Below, piece after piece: positions 17,770 through 30,339 of a stretch of DNA of 31,507 nt (position 1 is its first letter; each line of letters begins with the position of its first letter). The position numbers and the translations under genes were made by a program. The stretch is taken from positions 105,001 to 136,507 of the forward strand of contig JAQGDQ010000578.1 in assembly GCA_030141605.1 (NCBI GenBank), written 5' to 3'. The notes under the pieces were generated by a model. It searched no databases, was not told the origin of the DNA, and was given only the letters and a program-made list of their open reading frames with translations. This DNA is from Tubiluchus corallicola. Taxonomy: Eukaryota; Priapulida; Priapulimorpha; Priapulimorphida; Tubiluchidae.

Positions 17770-18312
17770 CGGTTCATTTTAAAGCAAGAAAACCCCACAC
17801 TTACAAAGCTTAAAAAATTCGTCTTGAAATTTTACATCACTTGCATACTACCTTTTTGCATACAGGGCTTGCATCGGCAATAACGATGTATAGAACGTGT
17901 AAATTTAAACTCCCGTGATAACCTTTAGGCGCAGCCATTTTGATGGTAAATCATTTGAAACAAGTTTAGATAACATTAAGTGAAGTTTGAAAAAAATAAC
18001 TAGAGCATTCGTAGCATACATGTTGCTAACTGAGTAAAATTTTAAATTACTGTATCTTGGCAATAAGATTTAAAATACGTTTTTGGTTAGTAATTTTAAA
18101 TTATTAGTCTAGTTACATAAGTCTTTCCAGCAGGTAAGTGAAATGCTAAGTAATATAGATTTGCACGGAAAGTTTTTTGGGACATAATTTAACATTTCCT
18201 TTTCTGCCCCTGATTTACGTGGCGTAGTGACGTCATGTAATGGAGACTGCGGAACAGTATTCTGCGAGATTTAAAATGAAAACAAACAAAAAATGCTTTT
18301 AACGCGATTACG
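17770..18312 (+). repeat. Third copy of the 6871-9525 arm repeat
   Basis: The sequence follows the right arm at 8903-9525 in the same orientation. Shared landmarks are TTTTTGCATACAGGGCTTG, CATTTGAAACAA, TACATAAGTCTTTCCAGCA and a CRE-like TGACGTCA near 18229. It lacks about 50 bp present near 9220-9275, including the part resembling a CTCF motif. It starts directly beside the Pogo-type element and stops before the outer GCGTATATC end. Confidence 0.7.
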
Positions 18313-18750
18313 ATTGTAACATTATACAAATTTTTAAAGCGTTTTTTCTGAAATAACTTTAGGTACCCCTTTTCTACTGAGGTGCTACCCCTTAGGTACC
18401 GGCCTTTAAGTTCTGCTAAATGTTACTGATAAACGTTTCACATGCAAAATACGTGTGAGTTACACAAAAGATTTCAATGTATTGCATAAATTCAACATTG
18501 GGGTTTCACTTGCGTTCAATTGACCCCTTCCGGTCAACAGGTATAGCACGCAAACCGAGTAAATTGTGCATTAGGTACAAGGAGCCCACTAAATATTCAC
18601 TCTGTTCAGCATGTGAGGAAAGGCTGAAAGTTCATATTTAGCCAAAAGAGGGCCCCAGGATCACGAATAGGCAAAGAAAAATTTGTGCAACTGCTGACTG
18701 AATTTCATAAGCAGCAACCTGCTAGCAGTGTAGGTTCCGCAAGAGCTAAA
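18313..18750. other. Stretch without supported gene
   Basis: A short inverted pair around GGTACCCC and GGGGTACC-like bases (18362-18400) is visible. No gene is supported. Confidence 0.35.
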
Positions 18751-18756
18751 TGCAAA

Positions 18757-18793
18757 CACACACACACACACGCGCACACGCACACACACGCAG
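18757..18793. repeat. (AC)n microsatellite with CG interruptions
   Basis: Alternating AC dinucleotides with a few CG steps. Confidence 0.9.
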
Positions 18794-18799
18794 AGGATC

Positions 18800-20648
18800 G
18801 CTTTATTTACATAAAAATTTGCTTGATCCTTGAATTCAGCTAACACTTATTTTTAACAATTTAAAATTAACTGACTTGAGAAAAGAACTTTCCAAATGAG
18901 TTTATTGAAAATGTTTTTAGCTACTGGTAATTTATCATCTTACCTCGTGGTTTTGTTCTTCAAGATTTGATTCAGATTTAAATTTGCAAGGAACTTCTAA
19001 AAGCCTGTCCATTTTCTTGATTTTTTCACACACAAAAAGTTAAACATAACGTTGTGCGAGCTCTTTTTAAAAACAATTTCCTCCTAAAAGCAACCAGAGT
19101 GGTCGTATATGTACGACTCAGTCGTAATGTAATGTACTATGTTGCGCGCGCAGGCGTGACGTCACGTATTGCGCCACACGTGCAAAATCTTACCATGGGT
19201 AGCGTTTCTATTAATAGCTTTGGAATGCAGGTAATTCAGGTACATCGTTGCCAGTACACAGAACTAGATCTAATGCTAGCGATCAGATGTTTAGTTGCTA
19301 AGAGAAAATGGTTACTAATAAGGAAACTGATAAACCGTAAAATGTGTTTAATTATTAACAGCAATCGTCACAGCTCGGCTAGCTAACACAAGTAAATATC
19401 GCATAACCGTCATACGAAAACAAAAGCGCTTAGTAGGGCGAATTTTTGTTCTAGTGTCAATCGATTATCGATCTTTGCTTTCGAATATTTTATTTCTGTC
19501 GCTAAAAGAAAAAGAAATAAGAATTTTTATCTACACAGTAGAAATTTTCCAACACAAGATGGCAGTGCGATGCAATGCAGGCCGAGTACCTTGTAGTGCT
19601 TTATAATCGCAATGAATTATAGTGTTGCTTACATGTAAATTATAAATTATTAGCTAAAGGTGTAAATTACAAATGCTTAAAAATGTAAATGGCTACAATG
19701 TAAAAATGTTTTGGCGCATAGCTTAGTAGTTGTGCTTTGAATCAGAAAATAGCGTTTATTACGGATTTTTTACGAATTTACTTTTGTTACTGCATATATA
19801 TACGCGTATAAATTGAGCATTATAGAAATGTATTGTATATGTATATAATTTAATATATGTAAATAAATATTATAATATATGTAATTTTTTATTAATAATA
19901 CTATTATTTTGTAAATAATGCATTGCATACCTCTAAAATATATCCATGGTGTGGTTAAAATTTGTAAAAGCTGAAATTTGTAATAATTCAACAACATGTG
20001 ATAACTGAAACACCTAATGAGCAAATATCAAAAATGCATTAATATAAATTTTCCATCAAAACGTATAATTATATCATTTATTATTGAATGTCTATCGTAC
20101 AACAAATACAGACTCATTCACAATTAAAATAGGCGAAAAGATATAAAAAAATAATATATAATTTATATATAAAAAGATAACTAAAACTAGCAAAAACTAT
20201 AAACGTTTTAACAAGAGAGTTAATTTTTAGCTAAATAATTTGAAACACATTAATATTAAAAGTGGAGATTTCTAGACAAATGTAAAATTAATTGTACTAC
20301 CATGAAGCTTTTCTGCACATTTTGCTTCATATAAGCTTTGAATCACAGTAATTGATTCGTATTGGTTATTTTGCTCACTGTTCAGAAAGTTACAATAGTT
20401 ACCAGTTACGAATTTTTAGTTAAGTTACCAATTATTAAATCATATTAACATCTTAAGTTTCACACAATCTTCCAAAACTAGTCATAGTAGCCAGTAATAA
20501 TAATAATTTACAATATACTTGATTAAAACATTTCCTGACTGTAACAATCTTCTTGCCAAATTAATTTTTGTCTGTTCCCAAAATACGTGAAACGGAAAAG
20601 CGTTAACCCAAAGTACTGTAGTATTTGCATATTGTATTGCTCGCGGAT
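18800..20648. other. AT-rich stretch; small CRE/E-box cluster near 19150
   Basis: The region has no supported gene. At about 19144-19184 lie alternating GC bases, a TGACGTCA palindrome and a CACGTG E-box within 40 bp, which could be regulatory. The frame at 19054-19386 begins without ATG and is unrecognised. 19790-20240 is very AT-rich, with ATATA runs. Confidence 0.4.
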
Positions 20649-21213
<565 letters not shown>

Positions 21214-21672
21214 GTTTATCGAGTATAATTCTACATTATTCGAGACAAATACACTATAACGCGTATAATTAATAACATTCGGTAAGCAGAAAAAATTATA
21301 GTCCAAAAAGATGTTACCAAAATGAAACATCGAGAACAACAAAGATAAAATAAATGCAATGTGCTACATAGCCAAGTACACCAATTCTATGTATTCTATG
21401 CCTATGTATTGCAGTGATAAAAATACAATACTACAGATAACAAGTCTGTGAATAATCTCTAATCATTTATTAGTAGAAACTTTATGAATGATTAATTTTT
21501 TCGTGACGAAAGACAGTGGCCTAGCTTCAAATAACGTTACTCAATGCGTAAATAACTTCAATACATCATAACGAATTCTAAACGTGTGTTCGTTTTCATA
21601 TACATCAATAATATTAGAAAAAATTACGTTCGTGAACCCTTTTCTAAGAGTATCGGTTTTCGGTTCAAGTGG
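21214..21672. other. AT-rich stretch without supported gene
   Basis: Nothing can be assigned beyond scattered short repeats such as TATGTATTCTATGCC near 21389. Confidence 0.4.
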
Positions 21673-21822
21673 TTAAGACGTGCTTTTCAATTTGGACAGC
21701 ACCACATTCACACAGTTTGCTTTCCGCTGCTTGGTGAAGAATGTTTTTTTCTGAATTTTTCTATGAACATCATTCCATGCGATAGACTTTCTATTTACAG
21801 TTTCTTTAGAGATGTGTACATT
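21673..21822 (-). pseudogene. Tc1/mariner-like transposase fragment
   Basis: The minus strand reads NVHISKETVNRKSIAWNDVH, then RKIQKKTFFTKQRKANCVNV, then VLSKLKSTS and a stop. The ISKETVNRxL-like segment followed by a basic KKxFxTKQRKA stretch has the layout of the second HTH and linker of Tc1-type transposases (I/V-S-x-x-T-V-x-R-x-L, then K-P-x-L-x-x-x-Q-R-K-A). Those parts bind the element ends. The DDE domain and inverted termini are not visible, so it is a dead fragment. The assignment is by motif only. Confidence 0.45.
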
Positions 21823-21892
21823 AATACATTTTAGCATTTACAAACGAATGCCAGAAACTTAGTCTAAACAGAATAAAGTCCGTTTAATTAGG

Positions 21893-22275
21893 TGTGCGGA
21901 TGCGGATGCGTTTTAGAGGCGCGGAATAGATAAAATCTGTTTATATTGCTTTCAACTGTTTAAACAGCCTGCGTATGCGTTATTCTTTTTAAATGGTGCA
22001 CACAGTTTAGATTTATTAGACTATTTTTAATTCTCAGAAAAAGCTATCTACATTAAATGATACGAAATAATAATTACAAATGACACGCCAAAAAGCAAAC
22101 TACTTACAATAAGATGTTTCAATGTATGTTGAAATAAAATGTTGTAAGCACAACATTGATTGCACATAGTGATAGTGACATCATCTGCAACTATTTCCTA
22201 GTGATTTTTTCCTATTGGCTATTACGCAGTTTGTAAAGAATTGGAAAACGCACCCGCATCCGCATTCCTCATAAA
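21893..22275. mobile_element. Possible MITE with GCGGATGCG-rich ends
   Basis: GTGCGGATGCGGATGCGTTTT near 21893 is matched in inverse by AAAACGCACCCGCATCCGCA near 22247. The ends are imperfect and no target duplication was seen. It lies immediately upstream of the EF-hand gene's first exon region. Confidence 0.35.
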
Positions 22276-22317
22276 CGCACTTAACTTTAATATTTTGGTC
22301 GTTTACAAAATTTGCGT

Positions 22318-22328
22318 CTAGATGGCGC
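22318..22328 (+). promoter_or_regulatory. CTCF-like core upstream of the EF-hand gene
   Basis: CTAGATGGCGC matches the SYAGRKGGCRS core of CTCF sites exactly. It sits about 240 nt upstream of the ATG at 22565, in the CpG-richer stretch that should hold the promoter and 5' UTR. The AGATGGCGC part would also suit a YY1-type site near a start. A CACGTG E-box follows at about 22386. Confidence 0.35.
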
Positions 22329-22536
22329 TGGGACACGAAGCGGCGAAGTGCTATTCTGATCAAAAGCACGCCGTCACGGTTTGTCACGTGTCTGTCGGGC
22401 ACGCGGTACAGTTGTGTGTTGATGCTAGTAACATTCTGAACATTCAGTCTTAAGAGTGTTAAGTGTGCGTGCTGCGTCGATTTAATATCTTTTGCGTGCT
22501 CTGTAAACTTCAAGACTGCGCCTATTGTTTGTGATT

Positions 22537-22545
22537 ATGGGTTAG
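22537..22545 (+). CDS. Minimal upstream ORF (ATG GGT TAG)
   Basis: A two-codon uORF ends 19 nt before the main ATG of the EF-hand exon. Very short uORFs this close to the main start can allow or limit re-initiation. Whether it lies within the transcript is not shown. Confidence 0.3.
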   Translation: MG

Positions 22546-22564
22546 GATACAAACAGTTGCCAAG

Positions 22565-22713
22565 ATGGAAAACGACAACTCCAAATACCGGATATTATCT
22601 CCAGACTCCGGGAGCTCCTCGTCCGGGGGCAGGATGCTGATGAGCAGCGAAATAGACCGATTGAAAAAACTTTTCGACACATGTGACGCGGACGGAGATG
22701 GATTTATTGACTG
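22565..22713 (+). CDS. First coding exon of an EF-hand protein (MCC-like?)
   Basis: The ATG is in good context (CCAAG-ATG-G). The 49 codons encode an N-terminal MENDNSKYRILSPDSGSSSS segment followed by Gly-Gly-Arg, then helix EIDRLKKLFDTC and the start of a calcium-binding loop, DADGDGFID. Loop positions X, Y and Z are Asp41, Asp43 and Asp45, Gly46 is in place and Ile48 is the core hydrophobic residue. The final loop residue, usually Glu or Asp, must come from the next exon. The exon ends TG|GTATGT in phase 2; reading through meets TAA four codons later, which supports the donor. Ser/Gly-rich bases followed by LFxTCDxDGDG resemble the long form of MCC. RASEF, CRACR2A and RAB11FIP3-type EF-hands are alternatives. 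The exon is convincing; the name is not. Confidence 0.75.
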
Positions 22714-23014
22714 GTATGTTTATTAAACTCTTGTAGACTTATAATTACACCCGCATGTACGCGATGATAAAACCAGTTTGCGCCCCCGGAGAATACGTGA
22801 TATGTTTACTAAGGCCTTGTGCAGTGATGTTTTTAATTTGGCTGGACTTAGGCATGCGTATTTTTACAATATGATACGATCAATAACCAATCAATAATCA
22901 ATTATTCATATATGAAGTATTTGTATTTGTAAATATATGAAGTACTTGCATTTGTAAAACTGAGCTTTAGTTTTTTTTAGAAAGGAGTATTTTGCTATAG
23001 GTTATGTCATTTTT

Positions 23015-23190
23015 CACCAACACCACCAGCGCCGCCGCCGCCGCCGCCACCACCACCACCACCACAATCACCACCATCACCAGCACCACCACCACCACCA
23101 CAACCACAACCACCACCGCCAACAACAACAACAACCATCACCACCACCAGCACCACAACCACAACAATAACCACCACCGCCGCCGCCTAG
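23015..23190. repeat. CCA/GCC/CAA triplet repeat
   Basis: Imperfect CAC, GCC, ATC and AAC triplets extend for about 175 bp. The Thr-rich and Trp/Gly-rich frames over it are artefacts. Confidence 0.9.
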
Positions 23191-24518
<1,328 letters not shown>

Positions 24519-24732
24519 CTACTTAATTAGGTTGTTACTGCGTATAGCACGAAGTTCATTGTTACACACGGGGCAAGTTTGTGTTATCCTTCGTAACAAA
24601 CCCGCCCTATTAAGATGATCATTAGTTGCGAATTAGAGAGGCAGAACCCTTGAGAGGCTTAAGAAAAACAAGACAAGAGGTTCTCATTGCGTCTACTCCT
24701 CATGAAGCACGTTGGCGATGGTTGCGTCACCA

Positions 24733-24746
24733 CGGGGGGGGGGGGG
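24733..24746 (+). repeat. Run of 13 G
   Basis: An uninterrupted G homopolymer lies here. It may be prone to length error. Confidence 0.9.
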
Positions 24747-24794
24747 CTGGCCTGCGTAGGCAAAGTTTCGCTAAATTGTATCATCAGTACTGCA

Positions 24795-25058
24795 GCGATA
24801 AAGTTTCAATTAAAAATTAATTCAATAAGCGCACGAATGCAATAATAAAACAAAAAGTCTCAAAAATTTTACACTTCAACAGGGAGTCGAACCCAGGATC
24901 TTCTGCTTCCCGGGCAGCTATGTCAACTGCAGGATTAAAGTTTCAATTAATAAATTAATTCAATAAACGCGCAAATGCAATAGTAAATTAAAGTCTCAAA
25001 AATTTTACACTCTATCAGGGACTCGAACCCAAGATCTGCTTTCCAGACAACTATGTTA
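24795..25058 (-). repeat. Tandem pair of tRNA-like (SINE-type) units
   Basis: A unit of about 130-140 bp occurs twice. Each has an AAAGTTTCAATTAA start, a CTCAAAAATTTTACACT middle and a tRNA T-arm-like end. On the minus strand the T-arms read GGGTTCGACTCCC (about 24888-24900) and GGGTTCGAGTCCC (about 25018-25030), both good Pol III B-boxes. Upstream ACATAGTTGTCTGG and ACATAGCTGCCCGG could be worn A-box/D-arm sequences. The A-to-B spacing looks shorter than in a full tRNA, so these are tRNA-derived repeats rather than functional tRNAs. Confidence 0.5.
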
Positions 25059-25829
25059 ACTTCAGAGGTACTCTGTGTCTGTATAAATAGTTTATAGAAA
25101 ACTTTCCTTCATAAGAAAATGTGTTGATAATTGAAGCCATTATCACGCACGCAAATTGAGAATGAAATACATTTCAGAACACTTTTTAAAAAAAATTGTT
25201 ACATAGATTGGCATAATCGAACAAAAAGTCTCAAATCATTGGAACCTTTGATTATTTCTCTTTCTGCGGGGTGATCCAAAAGAAACAGTACACGAATTGC
25301 CTTGTGCTTTTGATCAGCATATTAGCATGTTTCGTAGTTAGCAATGAGCAGTTGAGAAGTTAATGACAATTGCGGAACGTTTTGACAAAAGTTAAATGTG
25401 TGTGAGAGTTCAAGTTCTCATTTTCTGGAATTTTCCTAATTGTTTACTGTAGAACTCATACAGTGTAGGTGCTTGAGGATTTGTCTGGTGCAATGACTAA
25501 CAACAATGTCGGCTTATTATCCTCTAATAAAAGATAAGTCAGGATGGTTTATTGCCTGCGGTTTTGCTTATTGCCTCTGGTGTTTATCCTGGCAAACATG
25601 TAAAGGGTTAATGCAGCAGCCCGCCTTATTACAGTACGTACAGCATGTTTGCGAAATGTTTACATTTTTAATCTGCTTCGAAAAAATAATCCCTTCGAAC
25701 ACTTGTTCTTTGTGTTTCAAATCTGTAGTACCAATAACCTTGGTAAACTTTAATTTCGTCTTCTAGTTTGGTGCTGCAAGGCCGGGCACAAGTTGGGCAA
25801 AAATATTAGAACAAAATATCCCCTGTAGG
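25059..25829. other. Stretch without supported gene
   Basis: The ATG-initiated frame at 25506-25766 (86 codons) is Cys- and aromatic-rich but unrecognised. The GGGGTGATCCAAAAGAAACA segment near 25269 faintly resembles a mariner terminus, but no partner was found. Confidence 0.35.
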
Positions 25830-25834
25830 ATTCG

Positions 25835-25910
25835 TTAAAGGACAAGAAAGCCCTTTAATTATATAAAGCTAAAAATTCTTGAAATTTTGTATTGCTCACA
25901 TGCTGTCTTA
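25835..25910 (+). repeat. Partial, diverged fourth copy of the 6871-9525 arm repeat
   Basis: AAAGGACAAGAAAGCCCT followed by ATATAAAGCTAAAAA, TCTTGAAATTTT and a TTGCTCACATGCTG stretch follows the start of the arm repeat at 8895 and 17780 with many changes. It then ends near an AAGT microsatellite. Confidence 0.35.
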
Positions 25911-26016
25911 AGTAAAGTAAGTAAGTAAGTTTATTTTACGTGGAAATTTAATTACATACAAAGAACATTAGTATACAAGGGTATATTATTATATTATATA
26001 TATGTTATATATAATT

Positions 26017-26245
<229 letters not shown>

Positions 26246-26267
26246 AAATGTATATATATATACAGCT

Positions 26268-26395
26268 CTTAATTAAGCCTTTATTTATTGTTTTAGTTTG
26301 TGGTTGTTAGAATTTGTAGTCGATTATATATGTATATAATCGACTAAATATTATAACAAATACAAACTAAAACAATAATTAAAGGCTTAATTAAG
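26268..26395. mobile_element. 128-bp palindromic element sharing its core with the neighbouring palindrome
   Basis: CTTAATTAAGCCTTTA at 26268 pairs with the complement ending at 26395, and pairing runs nearly to a centre at TATGTATATA. The inner sequence TAGTCGATTATATA also occurs in the inverted repeat at 26017-26245. The two palindromes are therefore related, one perhaps an expanded copy of the other. Confidence 0.7.
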
Positions 26396-28524
26396 ACTTA
26401 CAAGACTTGCTACGAAGCGCATCAGTATTTGTATTTTTTATATAATTTTTCTTTTCGTCATTATGAATTATATTCGATTTTTTATTAGGTTGGTAATGTT
26501 TCTTTCTTAACAAAACGCTGCTTTCTTTTTATTTGAAGCATTTGAGCTTAAGTAATGCAGTTTAGATATTGTCAAAAGTGGAAGTGGTAACTCAGCCTGA
26601 AATAAATTACAGTGTTTAGAGTATTAGATTGATTAACGTATTTGACCTTTGACCTGGACCCCAAAATCCTGTGGAAAGCTTCGAATTTTTCTTAGTCTCC
26701 TAGGCGTATATTTGTTTTTTAAATTCCTTCAGATCCTTTAGCGTTTGCTACATTTTGCGTGCTTGGTATCACTTATTTCAACAGTGTGAAATCGGCTAAT
26801 GCAGAAAGCTCCAACTCTCCAGACACAACACTCTGATACACTTTCACCTCAAGTCTGTTCTACTTTTAAGGAGAAATTCCTATTAAAAGATGAAACGACC
26901 TTAATTTGTCGGTTTGTCTTTCCTGGTAGAGCAAGCAGACTTTCTGTGTACGATCCCGCAAGTGTACACCAGACTAAGCTACTCAAAAGGCTAAGTTGGG
27001 GTACCTGAAGTGCATGTTTTTCTTAATTTGATCCAATTAAATCGATTATAAATGCTTAAACAAATAGCATGATTAGATAGCCGAGATTCTCCTGAATTGA
27101 ACAGTACCTAATTTGTAATCATTTAGCTATGTCTGTGCTCATACAGTAGCAGAAAAGTCATGGGTCTTGTAAGACCTATTTTTGCGGTCCTGAAGGAGTT
27201 AATTTATGTCACAACAAGGCAAGGTATGTGTTTGCGCTTGAAGATTTTGGTGATGTAGACTGTATAGATATGAAACTACAGAATGCAGTCACAGAAAGCC
27301 AGCCAGCACTATGCTTCGCTTATTTACGGAAAGGAAACGCACAAATTTTTACCATATGCGTTCCAGACGTTTGCAAGATTTTGGTCCGTGAGTCATTAAA
27401 ACCTTGGCATAACTGGCTGCAGTACATATTGTGAACACGTTTCAGTCTTGGAGACAAAACCTTAAACTGCACAGAACTGTATACTGCACTTCGTTTGATG
27501 CTGTACTCATTAAATGATGTACAAGATTTTATTTCAGAGGAAATTTCTAACAAAGTAGAGCTAAAAGCAACTGTTATATATATATATATATATATTGCTT
27601 TGTGTCATTTTTGTGCCATGCTAAGTAATGCTATACTGTGCTAAGACATCTATGTTAAACCTTATGCTGTAGTATTAGCAAACTGATTGTTCATGTTACA
27701 TACTAGTAGTGTGAGAATTTCGTGTTGTTAAAATGCTTCTTGCAAACACATGTATTATTGAATATTTAAATATCCCGTGGAATCACCTGGCTAACTATTT
27801 AGCAGCTAGCCGGGAGATATTAACATATATGTAATTTTTCATGGCCTGGTTCTGCTGTGTCCGTCCCTGTATCAGTCATTAAATCTGACTAGCTACATGT
27901 ATGGGGATTATTGCTGATTGCTGCTTCATCATTCTTAGATGATATGTATGCAATAAGATGCAACAAGAATCGAGATTCGTATTGATTCTAAGACATAATT
28001 AATTGCTGATTAGAAATTGTGCCTGACAAAATTTCTGCGAACTGCGTGTCGAACGGGTTAAAGTAATGTCTTAAGTCCGTTATAAGTTCGCGTTGAAAGT
28101 TTTTGGAACTCACAAATGTGAGATAACTGACCAGAAAGTATACCGTAGTCAACAGTGTCTCGCGCCACACAGTCAGTGCTTGGTTAAATCTTGTAGCGTT
28201 AATAATGCAGTCCTTTATCTAAGATATAGCCCTTATAAGCTAGCAGCAGCCATATTGTCAGCCATTTCGAAACTTGCGGGCATATTGGATGAATTTCCAT
28301 TGACTCCATAATCAAAATTAATCACCTTAATTAACTCTAATGTGGAAAGTTTCAAGCTTTTGAATCGAAATTAGCATTTTTTTACCATCTTGGTAGACTA
28401 AATACCCATTCATTTTGGTCAAATGGCGGCCATCTTTTTGATGTCATAATTACGCAATTTGCAGTGCCCAAATTTTGAATATGTTATTTTCTGGACCAAA
28501 TACTACAGGAAAACACCTATAACG
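26396..28524. other. Intronic stretch without supported gene
   Basis: I see a (TA)n run at about 27574-27594 and a perfect DR1-type motif at 26643-26655. Several frames of 60-80 codons here are unrecognised and mostly lack an ATG. Confidence 0.4.
26643..26655 (-). promoter_or_regulatory. Consensus DR1 nuclear-receptor motif
   Basis: TGACCTTTGACCT is the exact complement of AGGTCAAAGGTCA. Many animal repeats carry TGACCTTTGACC-type stretches, so it may come from an old repeat rather than a regulatory element. Confidence 0.3.
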
Positions 28525-28556
28525 TTTTCCTTTTGCAATATTACTTACTTGCCATT

Positions 28557-28985
28557 GCACTATTAAAAGAGCTACAAATATGTAAAAATATAATAAAAAT
28601 ATATAGAGAATTGGAAACTACAACACATCAATTGCCCCAGAAGCACTATATGTAATCTTTTTATGTTAATACATTAAGTCATCAGTTTCACCTCCAAGCT
28701 TTAATGACGCAGTACCTTTTTTACCTCTGGCTTTCCTTACCTGCACCATTTTACCTCTGCGTTTTTTCCTATACCTTTTCACCCCTGGCTTTTTTTACTT
28801 GCACCTTTTTTACATCTGGCTTTTTCCCTATACCTTTTTACCTCTGTTTTTTCTATACGTTTTTCTTACCTCTGGCTTTTTTCTTGCACCTTTTTTACCT
28901 CTACCTTTTTTCCTATATCTTTTTTACCCCTGGCTTTTTTACCTGCACCTTTTTTTACCTCTGGCCTTTCCCTATCTTGCACGAA
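28557..28985 (+). repeat. Dispersed repeat, copy 1, with pyrimidine-rich minisatellite
   Basis: It starts GCACTATTAAAAGAGCTACA and runs through an ATATGTAATCTTTTTATGTT segment into a minisatellite. The minisatellite unit is about 27-29 bp (TTTTTTACCTCTGGCTTTTT followed by CCTATACC, with variants). An 18-bp sequence, TTTTCCTTTTGCAATATT, lies on both sides (28525-28542 and 29003-29020) and could be a target duplication. The Phe/Leu/Tyr-rich frames are artefacts. Confidence 0.75.
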
Positions 28986-29238
28986 AACAGCTAAAAACCA
29001 GCTTTTCCTTTTGCAATATTTTGTGGGGTATGTTAGCAAACTGACCTTACTAATCTGTTTCTGTCTTCGAATCAGCATTTTATGCAGTCAAGCTCGTAAC
29101 ATAAGCTTCGTCAAATTCTTGCTATCAAGCGAGTGTTTTGCATTCCGGATTATCATCTGTAAATAGGTTTGTAAGCGGATTGTTTTCTTTGCCAGCTTAA
29201 GTTCCTATTTACTGTTTTAATGCAAGGTGAATAGAATA
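28986..29238. other. Intronic stretch without supported gene
   Basis: Apart from the 18-bp direct repeat noted for the neighbouring element, nothing is assigned. Confidence 0.4.
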
Positions 29239-29241
29239 CCT

Positions 29242-29325
29242 GCGCGATCACAATGCAAGATTGCTCAAGTTAAGCATCGCCCGGTCTTACTAGTGAATGA
29301 ATAAGTGACTGCCGGGAGAACTGTT
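29242..29325 (+). repeat. 5S rRNA-like sequence (5S-derived SINE or pseudogene)
   Basis: AAGTTAAGCATCGCCCGG (29267-29284) followed by CTAGTG, GAATAAGTGACTGCCGGGAG and AAC aligns without gaps to the internal control region of animal 5S rRNA. There AAGCTAAGC is followed 32 nt later by GGATGGG, then GACCGCC and GGGAA. The A-box-like and C-box-like parts keep exact spacing, but the 5' part is diverged and the 3' end of a 5S gene is missing. It is more likely a 5S-derived SINE head or a pseudogene than a functional gene. Confidence 0.5.
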
Positions 29326-29721
29326 TTTGGCAGTTTCGTCCGCCATACTGCTGTCTGCTACTTCTGTCATTGAGAAACAATATAAACAGATGTGAACGCC
29401 GCCTTAGACACTTCTGCTTCTTTAATGTTCTTTGCTGCCTTCAAGAGAAAAGTCTTGGGTTGGTTGATAGTCCTTCTTATTTCTAATAGTAAGAGTTACA
29501 ATTGGGTGTTGAATTGTTGAGAGTGGATTACTTAGTCTGCAGTCATGGTACAAATATATATACATATAAACTTTATTTATTTTGAGTGGATTTATAACAC
29601 AGTAAGTATTACTGATCACAGTATTTCCACTATGTACAAATATTTACTACAAATACATTCTTCGTAGTCTAAATTCTGCCAAGAAGCCTCTGCTTACGTG
29701 CCATTACTTACTTTGTCCATG
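29326..29721. other. Possible body of the 5S-like repeat; otherwise unassigned
   Basis: The sequence after the 5S-like block is not simple repeat and could be the body of a SINE. No tail or target duplication was identified. Confidence 0.3.
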
Positions 29722-30286
<565 letters not shown>

Positions 30287-30339
30287 GCCATCTTTTTTGT
30301 TGGGCCAATTTCTCTCTGGCTAAATACTAGTATTGCAGC

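Noticed and set aside
19054-19386. 110-codon plus-strand frame
   Set aside because: Starts at GTG rather than ATG and has no recognisable motif.
22181-22513. 110-codon minus-strand frame over the EF-hand promoter
   Set aside because: It overlaps the presumed 5' UTR and a MITE end; no domain.
24886-25035. Functional tRNA genes
   Set aside because: Only the T-arm/B-box is clear; acceptor stem and full D-arm cannot be drawn.
25269-25288. Mariner-like terminus GGGGTGATCCAAAAGAAACA
   Set aside because: Only one end is visible, and no transposase or partner repeat.
25506-25766. 86-codon Cys- and aromatic-rich ORF
   Set aside because: No domain, signal peptide or splice support.
25760-25810. Second exon of the EF-hand gene after the acceptor at 25766
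   Set aside because: In the required phase it gives CLVLQG..., which does not complete an EF-hand loop, and soon meets a stop.
28704-28994. Phe/Leu/Tyr-rich frame resembling a membrane protein
   Set aside because: It is a pyrimidine minisatellite; hydrophobic codons follow from T-rich units.
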